From Sporocytophaga sp. (lineage in GTDB: Bacteria; Bacteroidota; Bacteroidia; Cytophagales; Cytophagaceae): a stretch of DNA of 64,000 nt. A program made the position numbers and the translations under genes. The notes below the pieces were generated by a model. The model had not been told where the DNA came from. It was given only the letters and a program-made list of their open reading frames with translations, and made no database searches. Location of the stretch: positions 315,001-379,000 of the forward strand of contig JANQAB010000006.1 of the NCBI GenBank assembly GCA_024707265.1. The letters run 5' to 3'. Shown one piece after another: positions 50,149 through 58,494 of the stretch (within the stretch, counting starts at the first letter, position 1; every line of letters begins with the position of its first letter).

Positions 50149-50690
50149 CGCTTTCTTCCTGATTTGAGCAGATCAAACACAACTCCCGATACGAGCGCAT
50201 AGACAACGTGATGTACTCCACTTGTTGAGATTGATTGGGCTCCCCATTTCTTTACAGGAGGCGCCAGATGTAATTTTGGAAGCATTACAAGTTCAGTGCC
50301 CAATACAGTAGAAAAATGAACAGCATCTGCCAAGGTTCCTTTTAAGCCTGTAGAACCGATTACTCCTCTTACTCCTCCCCATGCTGTTCCATAGGTATAA
50401 TGAATTATATTAACCAATTTATCTTTGAGAAGCAGCTTCATTGCAGGTAGTAGATCTAAAACCGGAATACCCAACACTTTTCCTACAGCTTGTAAAGGCG
50501 TATCGCTTCCTTTTCTTTTCGTAAGCTTCATTTCAAGCATTTGAGAAACGCTCATTGCTGCAGTACCTATAAATCCAGCAAATAATCCTCTTCCCAAATC
50601 CCCTGTAATGGTTCCTATTGAATGAATGGTTTTTTCCTTAAACCGATCTCCTGCACTTTTCTTTTTAAAATTCAATAACCCCATATTCAT
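50145..50690 (-). CDS. Small membrane protein, copy A of a tandem pair
   Basis: 181 residues. Hydrophobic glycine-rich segments at about 35-55 (GLFAGFIGTAAMSVSQMLEMKL) and 95-115, and a C-terminal one (GVHHVVYALVSGVVFDLLKSG). It resembles uncharacterised membrane proteins with GTAAMSxSQxxEM and AWGGxRGVIG motifs, found in several phyla. Function unknown. It shares roughly half its residues with the next gene, including the C-terminal VSGVVFDLLKSGRK, so the two arose by tandem duplication. Confidence 0.7.
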   Translation of the reverse strand: MNMGLLNFKKKSAGDRFKEKTIHSIGTITGDLGRGLFAGFIGTAAMSVSQMLEMKLTKRKGSDTPLQAVGKVLGIPVLDLLPAMKLLLKDKLVNIIHYTYGTAWGGVRGVIGSTGLKGTLADAVHFSTVLGTELVMLPKLHLAPPVKKWGAQSISTSGVHHVVYALVSGVVFDLLKSGRKR

Positions 50691-50830
50691 TCCACATTGT
50701 TTGAATTTAAAACACCAGCAAGAGTTTCGGGGTTCAAAGACTTACACCGAAACCATGTAAAGCATCCTGCTCCAAGGAGGTGTCATAATAAACTGTTTTG
50801 CTCCTAAGATATAGATTGCGACAAGGCACA

Positions 50831-51366
50831 TCAGACAGACTTTCTTCCTGATTTGAGCAGATCAAACACAACTCCCGATACAAGTACATAAATGATGTGA
50901 TGTATCCCGCTAACAGAGATTTCCTTTGTTCCCCACTCCTTTACCGGAGGAGCAACTTTTAAACCTGGAAGCATCACCAATTCTGTTCCGAAAACTGAAG
51001 AGAAGTGTAATGCATGTGCGGGAATACCATTAAGCCCTAAAGCTCCTATAATGCCTCTGAAGCCTCCCCATGAAGTTCCATAAGCATAATGAATCAAATT
51101 CACCAATTTACCTCTAGCTTCTTCATTATCAGGGTGAACATCGAAAACCTTTTCTGCTGCCTTTAAGGGAGAATCACTACCTTCCCTTTTGGTAATTTTC
51201 ATTTCAATGAATTGAGAAAGACTCATAGCAAAAGTTCCTATCAATCCTGAAAACAAGCCTCTTCCAAGATCACCGGTAAAAGTTCCAACAGAATGTACTG
51301 CTGTATCTTTTAAACTTTTTTTTCTTTTTTTTGAATATATGTATCATCAGCCTTTTCTCCTCCCAT
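50831..51366 (-). CDS. Small membrane protein, copy B of a tandem pair (frameshifted)
   Basis: In the long frame only 141 residues remain, starting at TTG. The true start is ATG 51366 (MGGEKADDTYIQKKEKK). Two A8 runs lie side by side (T at 51316-51323 and 51325-51332); one more A in either gives KKEKKSLKDTAVHSVGTFTGDLGRGLFSGLIG and joins the frame, making 178 residues, close to copy A's 181. Conserved blocks with copy A: GTFAMSLSQFIEMKITKREGSDSPL, SWGGFRGIIGALGLNG, and GIHHIIYVLVSGVVFDLLKSGRK. The loop between the first two helices differs most (DVHPDNEEARGK versus LDLLPAMKLLLKD). Confidence 0.7.
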
Positions 51367-51394
51367 CTTTAGATTAAAAACAAGAGAAAAAATT

Positions 51395-51874
51395 TCAGGG
51401 TTCGAATTCAGATGGATTGCTTACCTCTTGCCATACCAGAAATGGCTTTTCTGCCTCCGCTACATTTAACTGTTGTAAGGGATAAAGTCTTTGTTCATTG
51501 GATTTACCTATTTCAGCATATATATGACTGACATTGAAACCATGTAATGCTTCTTGCTCAAGGGAAGAGCCATAATAAACGGTTCTTATTCCGGAGATAT
51601 AAATTGCAGCAAGACACATCGGACAGGGATGCGCGCTGGCATATATGACACATCCTTCCAAAAACTCAGACTTTAGTTTTGAAGAAGCTTTTCTTAAAGC
51701 TTGCATTTCTGCATGAGCGGTAGGATCATGTGTATGCAGTACCTCATTCATTCCTACGCCTATAACTTCTCCATGTTTTACCACCAATGCGCCGAAAGGT
51801 TTTCCGTCATTCAAACGAACATTATCAATGGCATAGTCAATTGCTTCCTGTAAATATTCTTCATGTGATTTCAT
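51395..51874 (-). CDS. Guanine deaminase-like zinc deaminase
   Basis: 159 residues of the cytidine deaminase-like superfamily. Zinc ligands are visible in THDPTAHAEMQAL (His and catalytic Glu) and SAHPCPMCLAAIY (two Cys). Length and IRTVYYGSSLEQE fit GuaD-type guanine deaminases (guanine to xanthine) better than TadA, which has PCxxC with a different flank. It follows copy B by 28 bp upstream on the same strand, so it may be the first gene of a small operon with the membrane pair. Confidence 0.83.
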   Translation of the reverse strand: MKSHEEYLQEAIDYAIDNVRLNDGKPFGALVVKHGEVIGVGMNEVLHTHDPTAHAEMQALRKASSKLKSEFLEGCVIYASAHPCPMCLAAIYISGIRTVYYGSSLEQEALHGFNVSHIYAEIGKSNEQRLYPLQQLNVAEAEKPFLVWQEVSNPSEFEP

Positions 51875-51910
51875 ATACCCTTCAACTACTAAAAAGGAGA
51901 CATGTTCAAG

Positions 51911-52306
51911 CTACTGGCTTAACATTTGTGCCTCAACCCATGCTTTCGCCTTTTCGGCACTCCTGAATAGTTTAGTCGGCAATGGAGGCTTACTTAATTT
52001 CAAATAAAAATTCCCCAATATTTCACTTACATGAGACTCAACGATAACTGCCACGCAATGAACTAAAATATTGCCTTCCTTAGACAGATATTCATTAGCT
52101 CCCTTATTGATATATTTTATTTTTCTTATATCAGCAATGGCAGGATAAACAGTTCCATTCTGAAATAAGATTCTGTCTGATACGATTTTTTTAGCTTCTT
52201 CAGTATTTAAGATAATCTCTTTATATTCAGCCCACAAAATCCCGTCTTCAATCCATAACTTTATAAGATCATTTTCAAATACAGAAGGGGAATCATTTCT
52301 AATCAT
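51911..52306 (-). CDS. Hypothetical STAS-like protein
   Basis: 131 residues, soluble. The alternating pattern IKLWIEDGILWAEYKEI, ILFQNGTVYPAIADIRKIKYI and FRSAEKAKAWVEAQML suggests a small alpha/beta STAS/SpoIIAA-like fold, seen in the Bacteroidota family that carries this layout. No motif identifies a partner. It is 36 bp upstream of the deaminase gene on the same strand. Confidence 0.6.
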   Translation of the reverse strand: MIRNDSPSVFENDLIKLWIEDGILWAEYKEIILNTEEAKKIVSDRILFQNGTVYPAIADIRKIKYINKGANEYLSKEGNILVHCVAVIVESHVSEILGNFYLKLSKPPLPTKLFRSAEKAKAWVEAQMLSQ

Positions 52307-52364
52307 AAAGGTAAAAAACGCAAAATATTCTTATGAAAGAAAATTTTGATTAACATTCTTGAAA

Positions 52365-52434
52365 AAAGCGGAAAGCGAAAGGCGGAAAGCTAAAAGTATA
52401 AAGTTTAAAGATACAAGTAAAAAGTAAAAAATCA
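52365..52434 (+). repeat. Linear heptad array (AAAGYNN)n
   Basis: Ten contiguous 7-base units starting at 52365: AAAGCGG, AAAGCGA, AAGGCGG, AAAGCTA, AAAGTAT, AAAGTTT, AAAGATA, CAAGTAA, AAAGTAA, AAAATCA. Phase is kept throughout while positions 5-7 vary. No inverted partner arm is nearby. It lies between the STAS-like gene start and the chrA terminator. Confidence 0.7.
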
Positions 52435-52589
52435 GGGCTTAAAGAAATTTTTTGATTAGAGACCATATTGATAGTTGAGAATTCACTAATGAGCATGAAA
52501 GTAGTAGAATGTTTATTCATTAAGTGAATTAAGTCCTTCTCTTCAAGATAAAGATTTTGAGTGAGGCTCTTGGAAGGCATTCAGAAACA

Positions 52590-52620
52590 AAAAGACCTCT
52601 GCAAATGACAGAGGTCTTTT
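52590..52620 (-). terminator. Intrinsic terminator of the chromate operon
   Basis: aaaagacctctg / cagaggtctttt, a 12-bp perfect stem with a 7-base loop, ending 30 bp beyond the chrA stop and followed by a U run on the minus strand. The clear best terminator in this part of the window. Confidence 0.9.
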
Positions 52621-52650
52621 GTATTAATTTCTGTTATTCTATAATTCATC

Positions 52651-53817
52651 TTAGAAATTCAATACAAGTTTTAATAGAAGTCCGACTGCTGCCATGATTA
52701 TGATAATGATTGGCTCCTGGATTTTTTTAAACTTAAACAATACAAAACCTGTGGATAAAGCAATCAGTAAAGTTGGTATATCTACCAGTGTCCTCTTGCC
52801 CAATACCATTACTGACCCGGCTATTGCTCCAATAGCTGCAGCAGTAACACCATCCACAAATGCCTTGATAGCAGGATGCTTTCCAAATTTTTTAAAATAA
52901 GGAGCAGGCAGAACTGTAAAAATGTAACATGGAAGAAAAGTAGCTGCAGCGGCAGCACAAGCTCCCCATAAACCAGCTGCAAGATATCCTATAAAACCAA
53001 CAGTGATTACTACCGGCCCTGGGGTAATCATGGCAACAGCGACTGCATCCAAAAACTGCTGTTCTGTAAGCCACTGATATTCTTTAACCGTTCCTCCATA
53101 TAAAAAAGGTACTATGGCCAAACCACTTCCAAAAACAAAAGCTCCCGCTTTAGTAAAGAAGAGGATAATCTGCCACAATCTGTTATTATCAGTATCTACC
53201 AATGGGAGACTAAACAATAGCGGCGGAACAATCATTCTAAAACTTTTGACCATCATAAATTTCGGTGGTGCCTTCATAAACCAGACAAGAACCCCTGAAG
53301 CAATGATCAGCCACATATTCTCTTCTTCGAGTAAAAAGGTAAACACGGCTAAAACTGTAAATATTCCCCAGAGCAACTTATCAGTTCCAATACTTTTAGT
53401 TGTAAGTTTATAACTGCTTAAAGTTATAATACCTATTACAGCAGCTCCTACTCCATAGAATATGGCTTGCATCGCCGGAAACCCTCCAAATTCGGCATAA
53501 GCAAATCCGAGGGCAAGAACCATCAGAAATGAAGGTAACACAAACGCCAATCCTACCAAAGTAGCACCTATGAATTTATAATGAACATAACCAAGGTATA
53601 TGGACATCTGGGCAGCCAGAGGCCCCGGAGCGAGCTGAGACAAAGCCATCCCTTCCCGATAATCATCTTCAGATATCCATTTATATTTGTCTACAAGATC
53701 GCGATGCATGTATCCCACAAGGGCCACAGGACCACCAAATCCAATAGTTCCAAGCTTAAGGAAATACAGTACCAGATCCTTAAGGGAATAAGAGACTATG
53801 TTTTTATTTTCTTCCAT
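52651..53817 (-). CDS. chrA: Chromate transporter ChrA
   Basis: 388 residues with about 10-12 membrane helices. Two CHR domains are visible: the first with LGTIGFGGPVALVGYMHRDLV and LSQLAPGPLAAQMSIYLGY, the second with FVFGSGLAIVPFLYGG and VAMITPGPVVITVGFIGYL. Long-form bidomain ChrA exports chromate by proton or sulfate-linked exchange. It is last in a minus-strand operon after the ChrB-domain gene (75-bp gap, containing the heptad element) and ends at a strong terminator. Confidence 0.93.
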   Translation of the reverse strand: MEENKNIVSYSLKDLVLYFLKLGTIGFGGPVALVGYMHRDLVDKYKWISEDDYREGMALSQLAPGPLAAQMSIYLGYVHYKFIGATLVGLAFVLPSFLMVLALGFAYAEFGGFPAMQAIFYGVGAAVIGIITLSSYKLTTKSIGTDKLLWGIFTVLAVFTFLLEEENMWLIIASGVLVWFMKAPPKFMMVKSFRMIVPPLLFSLPLVDTDNNRLWQIILFFTKAGAFVFGSGLAIVPFLYGGTVKEYQWLTEQQFLDAVAVAMITPGPVVITVGFIGYLAAGLWGACAAAAATFLPCYIFTVLPAPYFKKFGKHPAIKAFVDGVTAAAIGAIAGSVMVLGKRTLVDIPTLLIALSTGFVLFKFKKIQEPIIIIIMAAVGLLLKLVLNF

Positions 53818-53866
53818 AGTATTTAATATGGTTTAACCTCAGTCAAAATCCTTTTACAAGAGAATT

Positions 53867-53894
53867 CAACTTTAGACTTTAGACTTTCAACTTT
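53867..53894 (-). repeat. Four exact heptads after chrB
   Basis: On the minus strand AAAGTTG AAAGTCT AAAGTCT AAAGTTG, a 28-base perfect 7-phase array whose first unit overlaps the TAA stop codon of the ChrB-domain gene. Same family as 20244, 47853 and 52365. Confidence 0.65.
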
Positions 53895-54348
53895 AAACTC
53901 CTTTAAATTCCCAACCATGTGTCTCTTCACTCACATGTTTACACCAGCTATACAGAGCATCATATATAATCATTCCCTGTTTTAACATTTCATGATCATT
54001 CTTAAAATTATATGACAAGCCTGCTGATATTGCAAATAATCCTGAAGCCTGGGGCGCCAGATCATAGCGATCCGTGTCAGCAGCTCTTACTATTACTGCC
54101 AGCCTGTATAAAGCATTATCCTGAATCCCATGTTTCTTTAAGAAATAATCAAAGGTGCATCTATCTCCTTCATGAGTATACTCAACTCCGGGAATATCAT
54201 AGGGAATAGCATTCAGTTCGGTTGCCTTCTCAATTACCTGATTGGTTGGAACGAATATAAATTCCGGTGAATCATCAATAAACCTGCTGATCAGCCAGGG
54301 ACAAGCAATCCTGTCTATTTTGGGGCGTTCTCTTGTTATCCACTTCAT
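53893..54348 (-). CDS. chrB: ChrB C-terminal-domain chromate resistance protein
   Basis: 151 residues equal to the C-terminal domain of ChrB as a stand-alone protein; the start MKWITRERPKIDRIACPWLI is the usual one for this form. Conserved DIPGVEYTHEGDRCTFDYFL and AADTDRYDLAPQASGL follow. In other bacteria ChrB senses or helps confer chromate resistance next to ChrA. Its position directly before chrA supports that role. It lies 14 bp behind the DUF2490 gene. Confidence 0.9.
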   Translation of the reverse strand: MKWITRERPKIDRIACPWLISRFIDDSPEFIFVPTNQVIEKATELNAIPYDIPGVEYTHEGDRCTFDYFLKKHGIQDNALYRLAVIVRAADTDRYDLAPQASGLFAISAGLSYNFKNDHEMLKQGMIIYDALYSWCKHVSEETHGWEFKGV

Positions 54349-54362
54349 AATAATACTTGGTT

Positions 54363-55118
54363 TTATTGATCGTGCTTTCTGAAGTCCAGTGAATGGAACA
54401 CAAATAAGCGCACTGCATTCGTTGAGATATATTTATTTCCTGCAGTTTCCTGTTGAAAGGCATTCATATATCCCAAATGGACATTGAGATGTGGTGTGAA
54501 CTGATATCCAAAGCCAATAAAGAATCTGTTCTGATCGAAATAATTGTAGACTATATTTTTCCCAAAATTCACAAACACCTCATCCATAAGGATAAAAAAT
54601 GGGGTATTAGCAACAATTTCTTTCCCCTTCAAAGGAACAAATAATGATAAATTATATCTGAGCCTGAAATTGAATGTTGTCGCACTTTGCAACTTATCAT
54701 TAACAACCTTCCTGTTAAACCTCTCTTCAAGTCTTATCCATTGCAATGTCTGGAACCTAACATACTTCTGCCTCCACCATATCTGCTGCCATGTTCTGTT
54801 TTCCGGACGAATAGTATTTAACCCCTTTCCAGGATAATGCTCAACAAAAGCATAACCCAGATTTAATCTGAAATTATCACTGACAAAATAAGTTAATGCC
54901 GGTCTGATCAATAACTGAAAAGGCCTTTCAACAAAATGATCTGTCCGTCTGTAATGAAGATCCAGCCAGAATCCCCAGTGATTGGACAATCTGGTTTGGT
55001 TAAAATATCCAAGCCATAATTGTTCCCTTTCATGCGTCTGTTTCGCAAATGTTTGTCCTTGCATGTCAAAGGATAGAAACAACAAAGTGATAATAAAAGG
55101 AAAAAGTATTTGTTTCAT
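54363..55118 (-). CDS. DUF2490 outer-membrane protein
   Basis: 251 residues with a signal peptide ending DMQGQ. Aromatic, alternating strands (WGFWLDLHYRRTDHFVERPFQLLIRPALTYFV and NRTWQQIWWRQKYVRFQTLQWIRLEERF) match the DUF2490 barrel family. The ATG overlaps the stop of the response regulator gene (ATGA). Its role in a chromate operon is not known; a passive path or sensor in the outer membrane is a guess. Confidence 0.8.
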   Translation of the reverse strand: MKQILFPFIITLLFLSFDMQGQTFAKQTHEREQLWLGYFNQTRLSNHWGFWLDLHYRRTDHFVERPFQLLIRPALTYFVSDNFRLNLGYAFVEHYPGKGLNTIRPENRTWQQIWWRQKYVRFQTLQWIRLEERFNRKVVNDKLQSATTFNFRLRYNLSLFVPLKGKEIVANTPFFILMDEVFVNFGKNIVYNYFDQNRFFIGFGYQFTPHLNVHLGYMNAFQQETAGNKYISTNAVRLFVFHSLDFRKHDQ

Positions 55119-55784
55119 AATTCTATCATCTGATAACCTACTTTATAAACATTTTTAATTTCTACTCCTGATTTGGAGTTAAGGAGTTTTTTCCTCAGGT
55201 TTTTAATGTGAGCAAACAGAATGTTAAAAGAATCAAGATTATCCACATCATCTCCCCAGAGGTATTCTGACAAAAGTTCTTTAGAGACCACCCTATGTTT
55301 ATTGGCATGAAGATGAAGTAAAATATCATATTCTGTTTTGGTCAACTTTAAAGGCTGATCCCAGACAAATACAGTTCTTGCGTAGAGATCAATAACAATG
55401 TTACCAATATATATCTTTGAGTTGCTCTGGAATTTTTTTTCTCCTTGTAACTGATTTGATCCTGGCAATAATTTCCTCAGGATGCATTGGAAGTACCAAG
55501 TAATCGTCCACTCCCAGCTCAAATGACGAAAGCTTATACTCCAAAGCATCATTGGAAGATAATAATATCAATCCTTCATTCCTGTTATTTTCAGAAAGCT
55601 GCCTCAACCAGTCATAACACTCCGTTTCTATCTTATCTATTTTTATAACAAGACAATCATATTCATAAAGCATAAACTTTTCAGATGCCTGCTGAATAGA
55701 TAATGCACTATCATGCAAAAATTCCTGACTGATCTTGAGTTCAGGTAAATCTCTATCTGAAAAATTTACTAAGAGGAGTTTCAT
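55115..55784 (-). CDS. OmpR-type regulator with degenerate receiver, frameshifted in T8 run
   Basis: Two frames form one protein of about 222 residues (ATG 55784, MKLLLVNFSDRDLPEL): a receiver-like domain and a winged-helix OmpR domain (YARTVFVWDQPLKLTKTEYDILLHLHANKHRVVSKELL, then NILFAHIKNLRKKL and KNVYKVGYQMIEL). One A fewer at 55433-55440 joins RRK to KFQSNSKIYIGN. In the receiver, YDCLVIKID places Lys48 where the phospho-accepting Asp belongs, the acidic pocket reads NFSDRD, and the conserved Lys after the last strand is Met100 (VLPMHPEE). So this looks like a phosphorylation-independent regulator. It begins the DUF2490-ChrB-ChrA operon and probably controls it. No kinase is adjacent. Confidence 0.82.
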
Positions 55785-56046
55785 TTACACAAACTTACAA
55801 TTTGATTGTGAAGATTTACTGAATTGAAATACTTCCGAATTGGCCTGAAAGAAAAAAATAAAATATATCAAGGTTATTTTCGGGAATCGTACCACCAATA
55901 ATAATACTGTAGATAATTTTCACCTCAGGAAAAAAAGTTTTTCTGAGTCAAAAAACTTCTGACATTATCTACTTTCTTACCTTAAGTCAAGGTTTTTTAT
56001 ATCTCATAACAAGACATTTGCCTTATCAATAACTAAAATACTCAAT

Positions 56047-56454
56047 ATGGAAAAATTAATATCAGTCAAAATATTCCTATTTGTTACAGGGATGGTCGGG
56101 GTAATAATCGGAGCGTCTCTATTACTAACTCCCATTGCATTTGAAGCTTCAGCAGGCATTCACCTTGAAAACGAGGTAAATATTTTAAGCGAAGTAAGGG
56201 CTCCCGGGGGTACTTTAATGACTGCTGGAATACTGATCGCCTCAGGGGCTTTTATTTCCGGTGTGACATATTTATCTATAATATTGGCTGCATTATTCTA
56301 TTTATCTTATGGTTTATCCAGAACAATCAGCATCCTATTAGATGGATTACCTTCGGACACATTAATAATCGCAACAGTAAGTGAAATTATTATCGGGTTA
56401 ATCAGCTTATATATATTATTTAAATTCCCAAAGCCAGAATATGAAGGTGCTTAA
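56047..56454 (+). CDS. DUF4345 membrane protein
   Basis: 135 residues with four hydrophobic segments, matching the DUF4345 layout: FLFVTGMVGVIIGASLLLTP, then EVRAPGGTLMTAGILIASGAFI with the conserved RxxGG, then LSYGLSRTISILLDGLPS. Function unknown. It is convergent with the Crp/Fnr gene, whose stop is nine bases away, and such DUF4345 genes are often paired with this type of regulator (from general knowledge, unchecked). Confidence 0.8.
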   Translation: MEKLISVKIFLFVTGMVGVIIGASLLLTPIAFEASAGIHLENEVNILSEVRAPGGTLMTAGILIASGAFISGVTYLSIILAALFYLSYGLSRTISILLDGLPSDTLIIATVSEIIIGLISLYILFKFPKPEYEGA

Positions 56455-56463
56455 TCAATAACT

Positions 56464-57051
56464 TTAATTAGATTTATCATTTTCCATTAACCGTTTTCTA
56501 ATCCTGCTGAAAGATTCGGGAGTAACACCTATATAGCTGGCGATCAGATGTAAAGGAACTCTGCTTAAAAGCTCAGGTTGGGTGTTTATTAAAATCCTGT
56601 ATCTTTCTTCAGGTTTATGATGATTGAGCAAATTCATTCTATATTCAATCTTGGAATAATCCTGAGTCATTAAAGTATGCACTAGATATTTCAGCTTGGG
56701 ATATTTTCTATGCAACTCATATTCCTGTTCTCGAGTGCCTGTAATCAAAATACAATCTTCAGTACAAACCAGCCAATAGGCAGAAGGAGCTTGTTCCAGA
56801 TAACTAGAATAAAGAACTGCAGGCTCACCCTCAAGAAAAAATGCGGTAGTCCTTTCTTCTCCATCAACTAACTGATATTGACGTATACAACCTTTTAAAA
56901 CAAAATAACAGGTATCGCATATGTTCCCTTCTCTTTGTATTATCTCACCTTTTTGAAAAGCTCTGACATCGGTATTTTCTACTATAAATTGTATTTCATC
57001 TTCTTCAAATTTATTTAACCCGGTCATAAAATCGGTCAGTAGTTTTTTCAT
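56464..57051 (-). CDS. Crp/Fnr-family transcriptional regulator
   Basis: 195 residues from ATG 57051 (MKKLLTDFMTGLNKF); the longer ORF form begins at an implausible upstream codon. N-terminal cyclic-nucleotide-binding-like beta roll (FQKGEIIQREGNICDTCYFVLKGCIRQY), and a C-terminal region whose HTH reads LHLIASYIGVTPESFSRIRKRL. No iron-sulfur Cys cluster is present, so an FNR-type oxygen sensor is unlikely. Targets unknown; the neighbouring DUF4345 gene is a candidate. Confidence 0.88.
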   Translation of the reverse strand: MKKLLTDFMTGLNKFEEDEIQFIVENTDVRAFQKGEIIQREGNICDTCYFVLKGCIRQYQLVDGEERTTAFFLEGEPAVLYSSYLEQAPSAYWLVCTEDCILITGTREQEYELHRKYPKLKYLVHTLMTQDYSKIEYRMNLLNHHKPEERYRILINTQPELLSRVPLHLIASYIGVTPESFSRIRKRLMENDKSN

Positions 57052-57111
57052 AGAAGTGAAGGTTATATGCTTTATGCCTAAACAAATTAAGATACAAGAT
57101 ACACTATTCAA

Positions 57112-57852
57112 CTAAAAACTGAGATACATCTAACATAATGTTCATAAAAAGCAACACACACATCCCAATTCATCAAGTAGCTTCTTACTTTCAATTATTT
57201 AAATAATTCTTTACTTATACGAGACTTTGCACTTCTCCCCTAAGCTATAAAAGCAGCAGCCAGTGTAAAGAAAATATTTCCATCTATCTGAGCTCCGCTC
57301 TCCTCTAGAAGATAAAAATAATGTAGTAATATTAATGCAATAGTTACCAAATCTGCATAAACAATAAGTATTGAAACTATCCGTATTAAAGCCAGCAGTA
57401 CCAAACGAACAGGCTTGCCAGGGTTTCACGAAAATAAAGAAATAAATGCTGGCAAAGGTAGTTGACCAAAGATATGTTGTCCGCTGGAAATAATTCTGGA
57501 CGAGCTGCTTTACTGAAAATTGGTTAATCGTAAAAAGTTATTGGTAAGTAATAATATTTATTCTTCAATAAGTCGTTTAATTGATCATTTCGAATTTATC
57601 TCCCTGTCTTGCATTCGTTTTAATCGCATCCTCTTCCAGATATTACAAGCCAATTAGTTTAAGAATCTTATACTGAGTAATAGTAACCACTTTTATTTCC
57701 CCCAAAACAACTCTATTCCAAAAGCTTATCTAACACAACCACAAAGGAGATTTATCAGCCTGTTTTATTTTCCGTTAAATAGATATTTTTAACGGCTTTT
57801 CATCAAAACTTTGATCCGATGGAAAACGTATTTATTTAAATTCCAATTGAAT
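57112..57852. other. Intergenic region with broken small gene
   Basis: It contains the pseudogene at 57240-57530 and, near its right end, a hairpin (ccgttaaa / tttaacgg at 57772-57795) upstream of the small T9SS protein gene, which may lie in that gene's leader. Otherwise nothing that I recognise. Confidence 0.5.
57240..57530 (-). pseudogene. Small membrane protein gene, broken
   Basis: Read on the minus strand, TINQFSVKQLVQNYFQRTTYL...FFIFVKP continues, after removal of one C from the CCC at about 57420, as GKPVRLVLLALIRIVSILIVYADLVTIALILLHYFYLLEESGAQ and stops at 57240. The restored piece has three hydrophobic helices. No start codon is available, so the 5' end is missing or carries a further break. 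It may be a small membrane gene hit by the same sequence errors as its neighbours, or a true remnant. Confidence 0.4.
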
Positions 57853-58479
57853 ATGAAAGCAATTTACACGATACCATTACTTTTACTACTGGTATCTTTT
57901 CAAACGTGGGCACAGACTACACTAAATTTTTCTGTTACTCAAAACCCCAGTGCCCTTACATTGAATGCCGGGACTAATAAATCAATCACCAACGGGCAGC
58001 AGACCGTTCTTGGAGGATCACCGAGCGTGAGTGGTGGTACTTCACCTTACACATACAGCTGGTCTCCCTCACTGGGCTTAAGCCAGGATAACACATCAAA
58101 TCCTGCTGCAAGTCCGGTCGTTTCTACAGTTTACACTATGACAGTAACAGACAGTAAAGGATGCAGTAATTCCAAAAGCGTAACAGTCACAGTTAATGGA
58201 GTTCCTGTTGGAATCTTTAATGGATATGCATCTTCTGTCAACTTATACCCCAATCCTACAAGCAGCAGACTTTTTATAACATCTGACCTTATTCCTGGAA
58301 AAGAGCTCAAACTAGAGGTATTCAATCCGCAGGGAATTTCTGTTTATGAAGATGTGCTCTATAGTTCCAATGGAACGCTGGATGCAACAATAGATCTTCC
58401 GGAAGATATTAAAGGTCTGGTCATGATTAAGCTTTCCAGCAAAGACCTGCTGGTAGTTCGTAAAATAATGGTTGAATAA
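57853..58479 (+). CDS. Small secreted protein with PKD-like domain and T9SS type A tail
   Basis: 208 residues from ATG 57853 (an extension to TTG 57811 is unlikely). Signal peptide ending TWAQ; an Ig/PKD-like domain (GTSPYTYSWSPSLGLSQDN...TVYTMTVTDSKGCSNSKSVTV); then a C-terminal sorting domain with NLYPNPTSSRLFI and VVRKIMV. It is exported by the type IX system. It lies 15 bp upstream of the giant Fn3-like protein gene on the same strand, so the pair is very likely co-transcribed and may act together at the surface. Confidence 0.87.
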   Translation: MKAIYTIPLLLLLVSFQTWAQTTLNFSVTQNPSALTLNAGTNKSITNGQQTVLGGSPSVSGGTSPYTYSWSPSLGLSQDNTSNPAASPVVSTVYTMTVTDSKGCSNSKSVTVTVNGVPVGIFNGYASSVNLYPNPTSSRLFITSDLIPGKELKLEVFNPQGISVYEDVLYSSNGTLDATIDLPEDIKGLVMIKLSSKDLLVVRKIMVE

Positions 58480-58494
58480 TTTGCTTGCCGGTTT

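Noticed and set aside
52365..52434. The heptad array as a CRISPR or iteron array
   Set aside because: Units are only 7 bases with no spacers, and there are no Cas or replication-initiator genes nearby.
52350..52580. A 76-codon minus-strand ORF before the chrA terminator
   Set aside because: It runs antisense through the heptad array and has low-complexity hydrophobic composition, so it is not convincing as a gene.
57811..57853. N-terminal extension of the small T9SS protein to a TTG at 57811
   Set aside because: It would place a charged stretch before an excellent signal peptide starting at ATG 57853.
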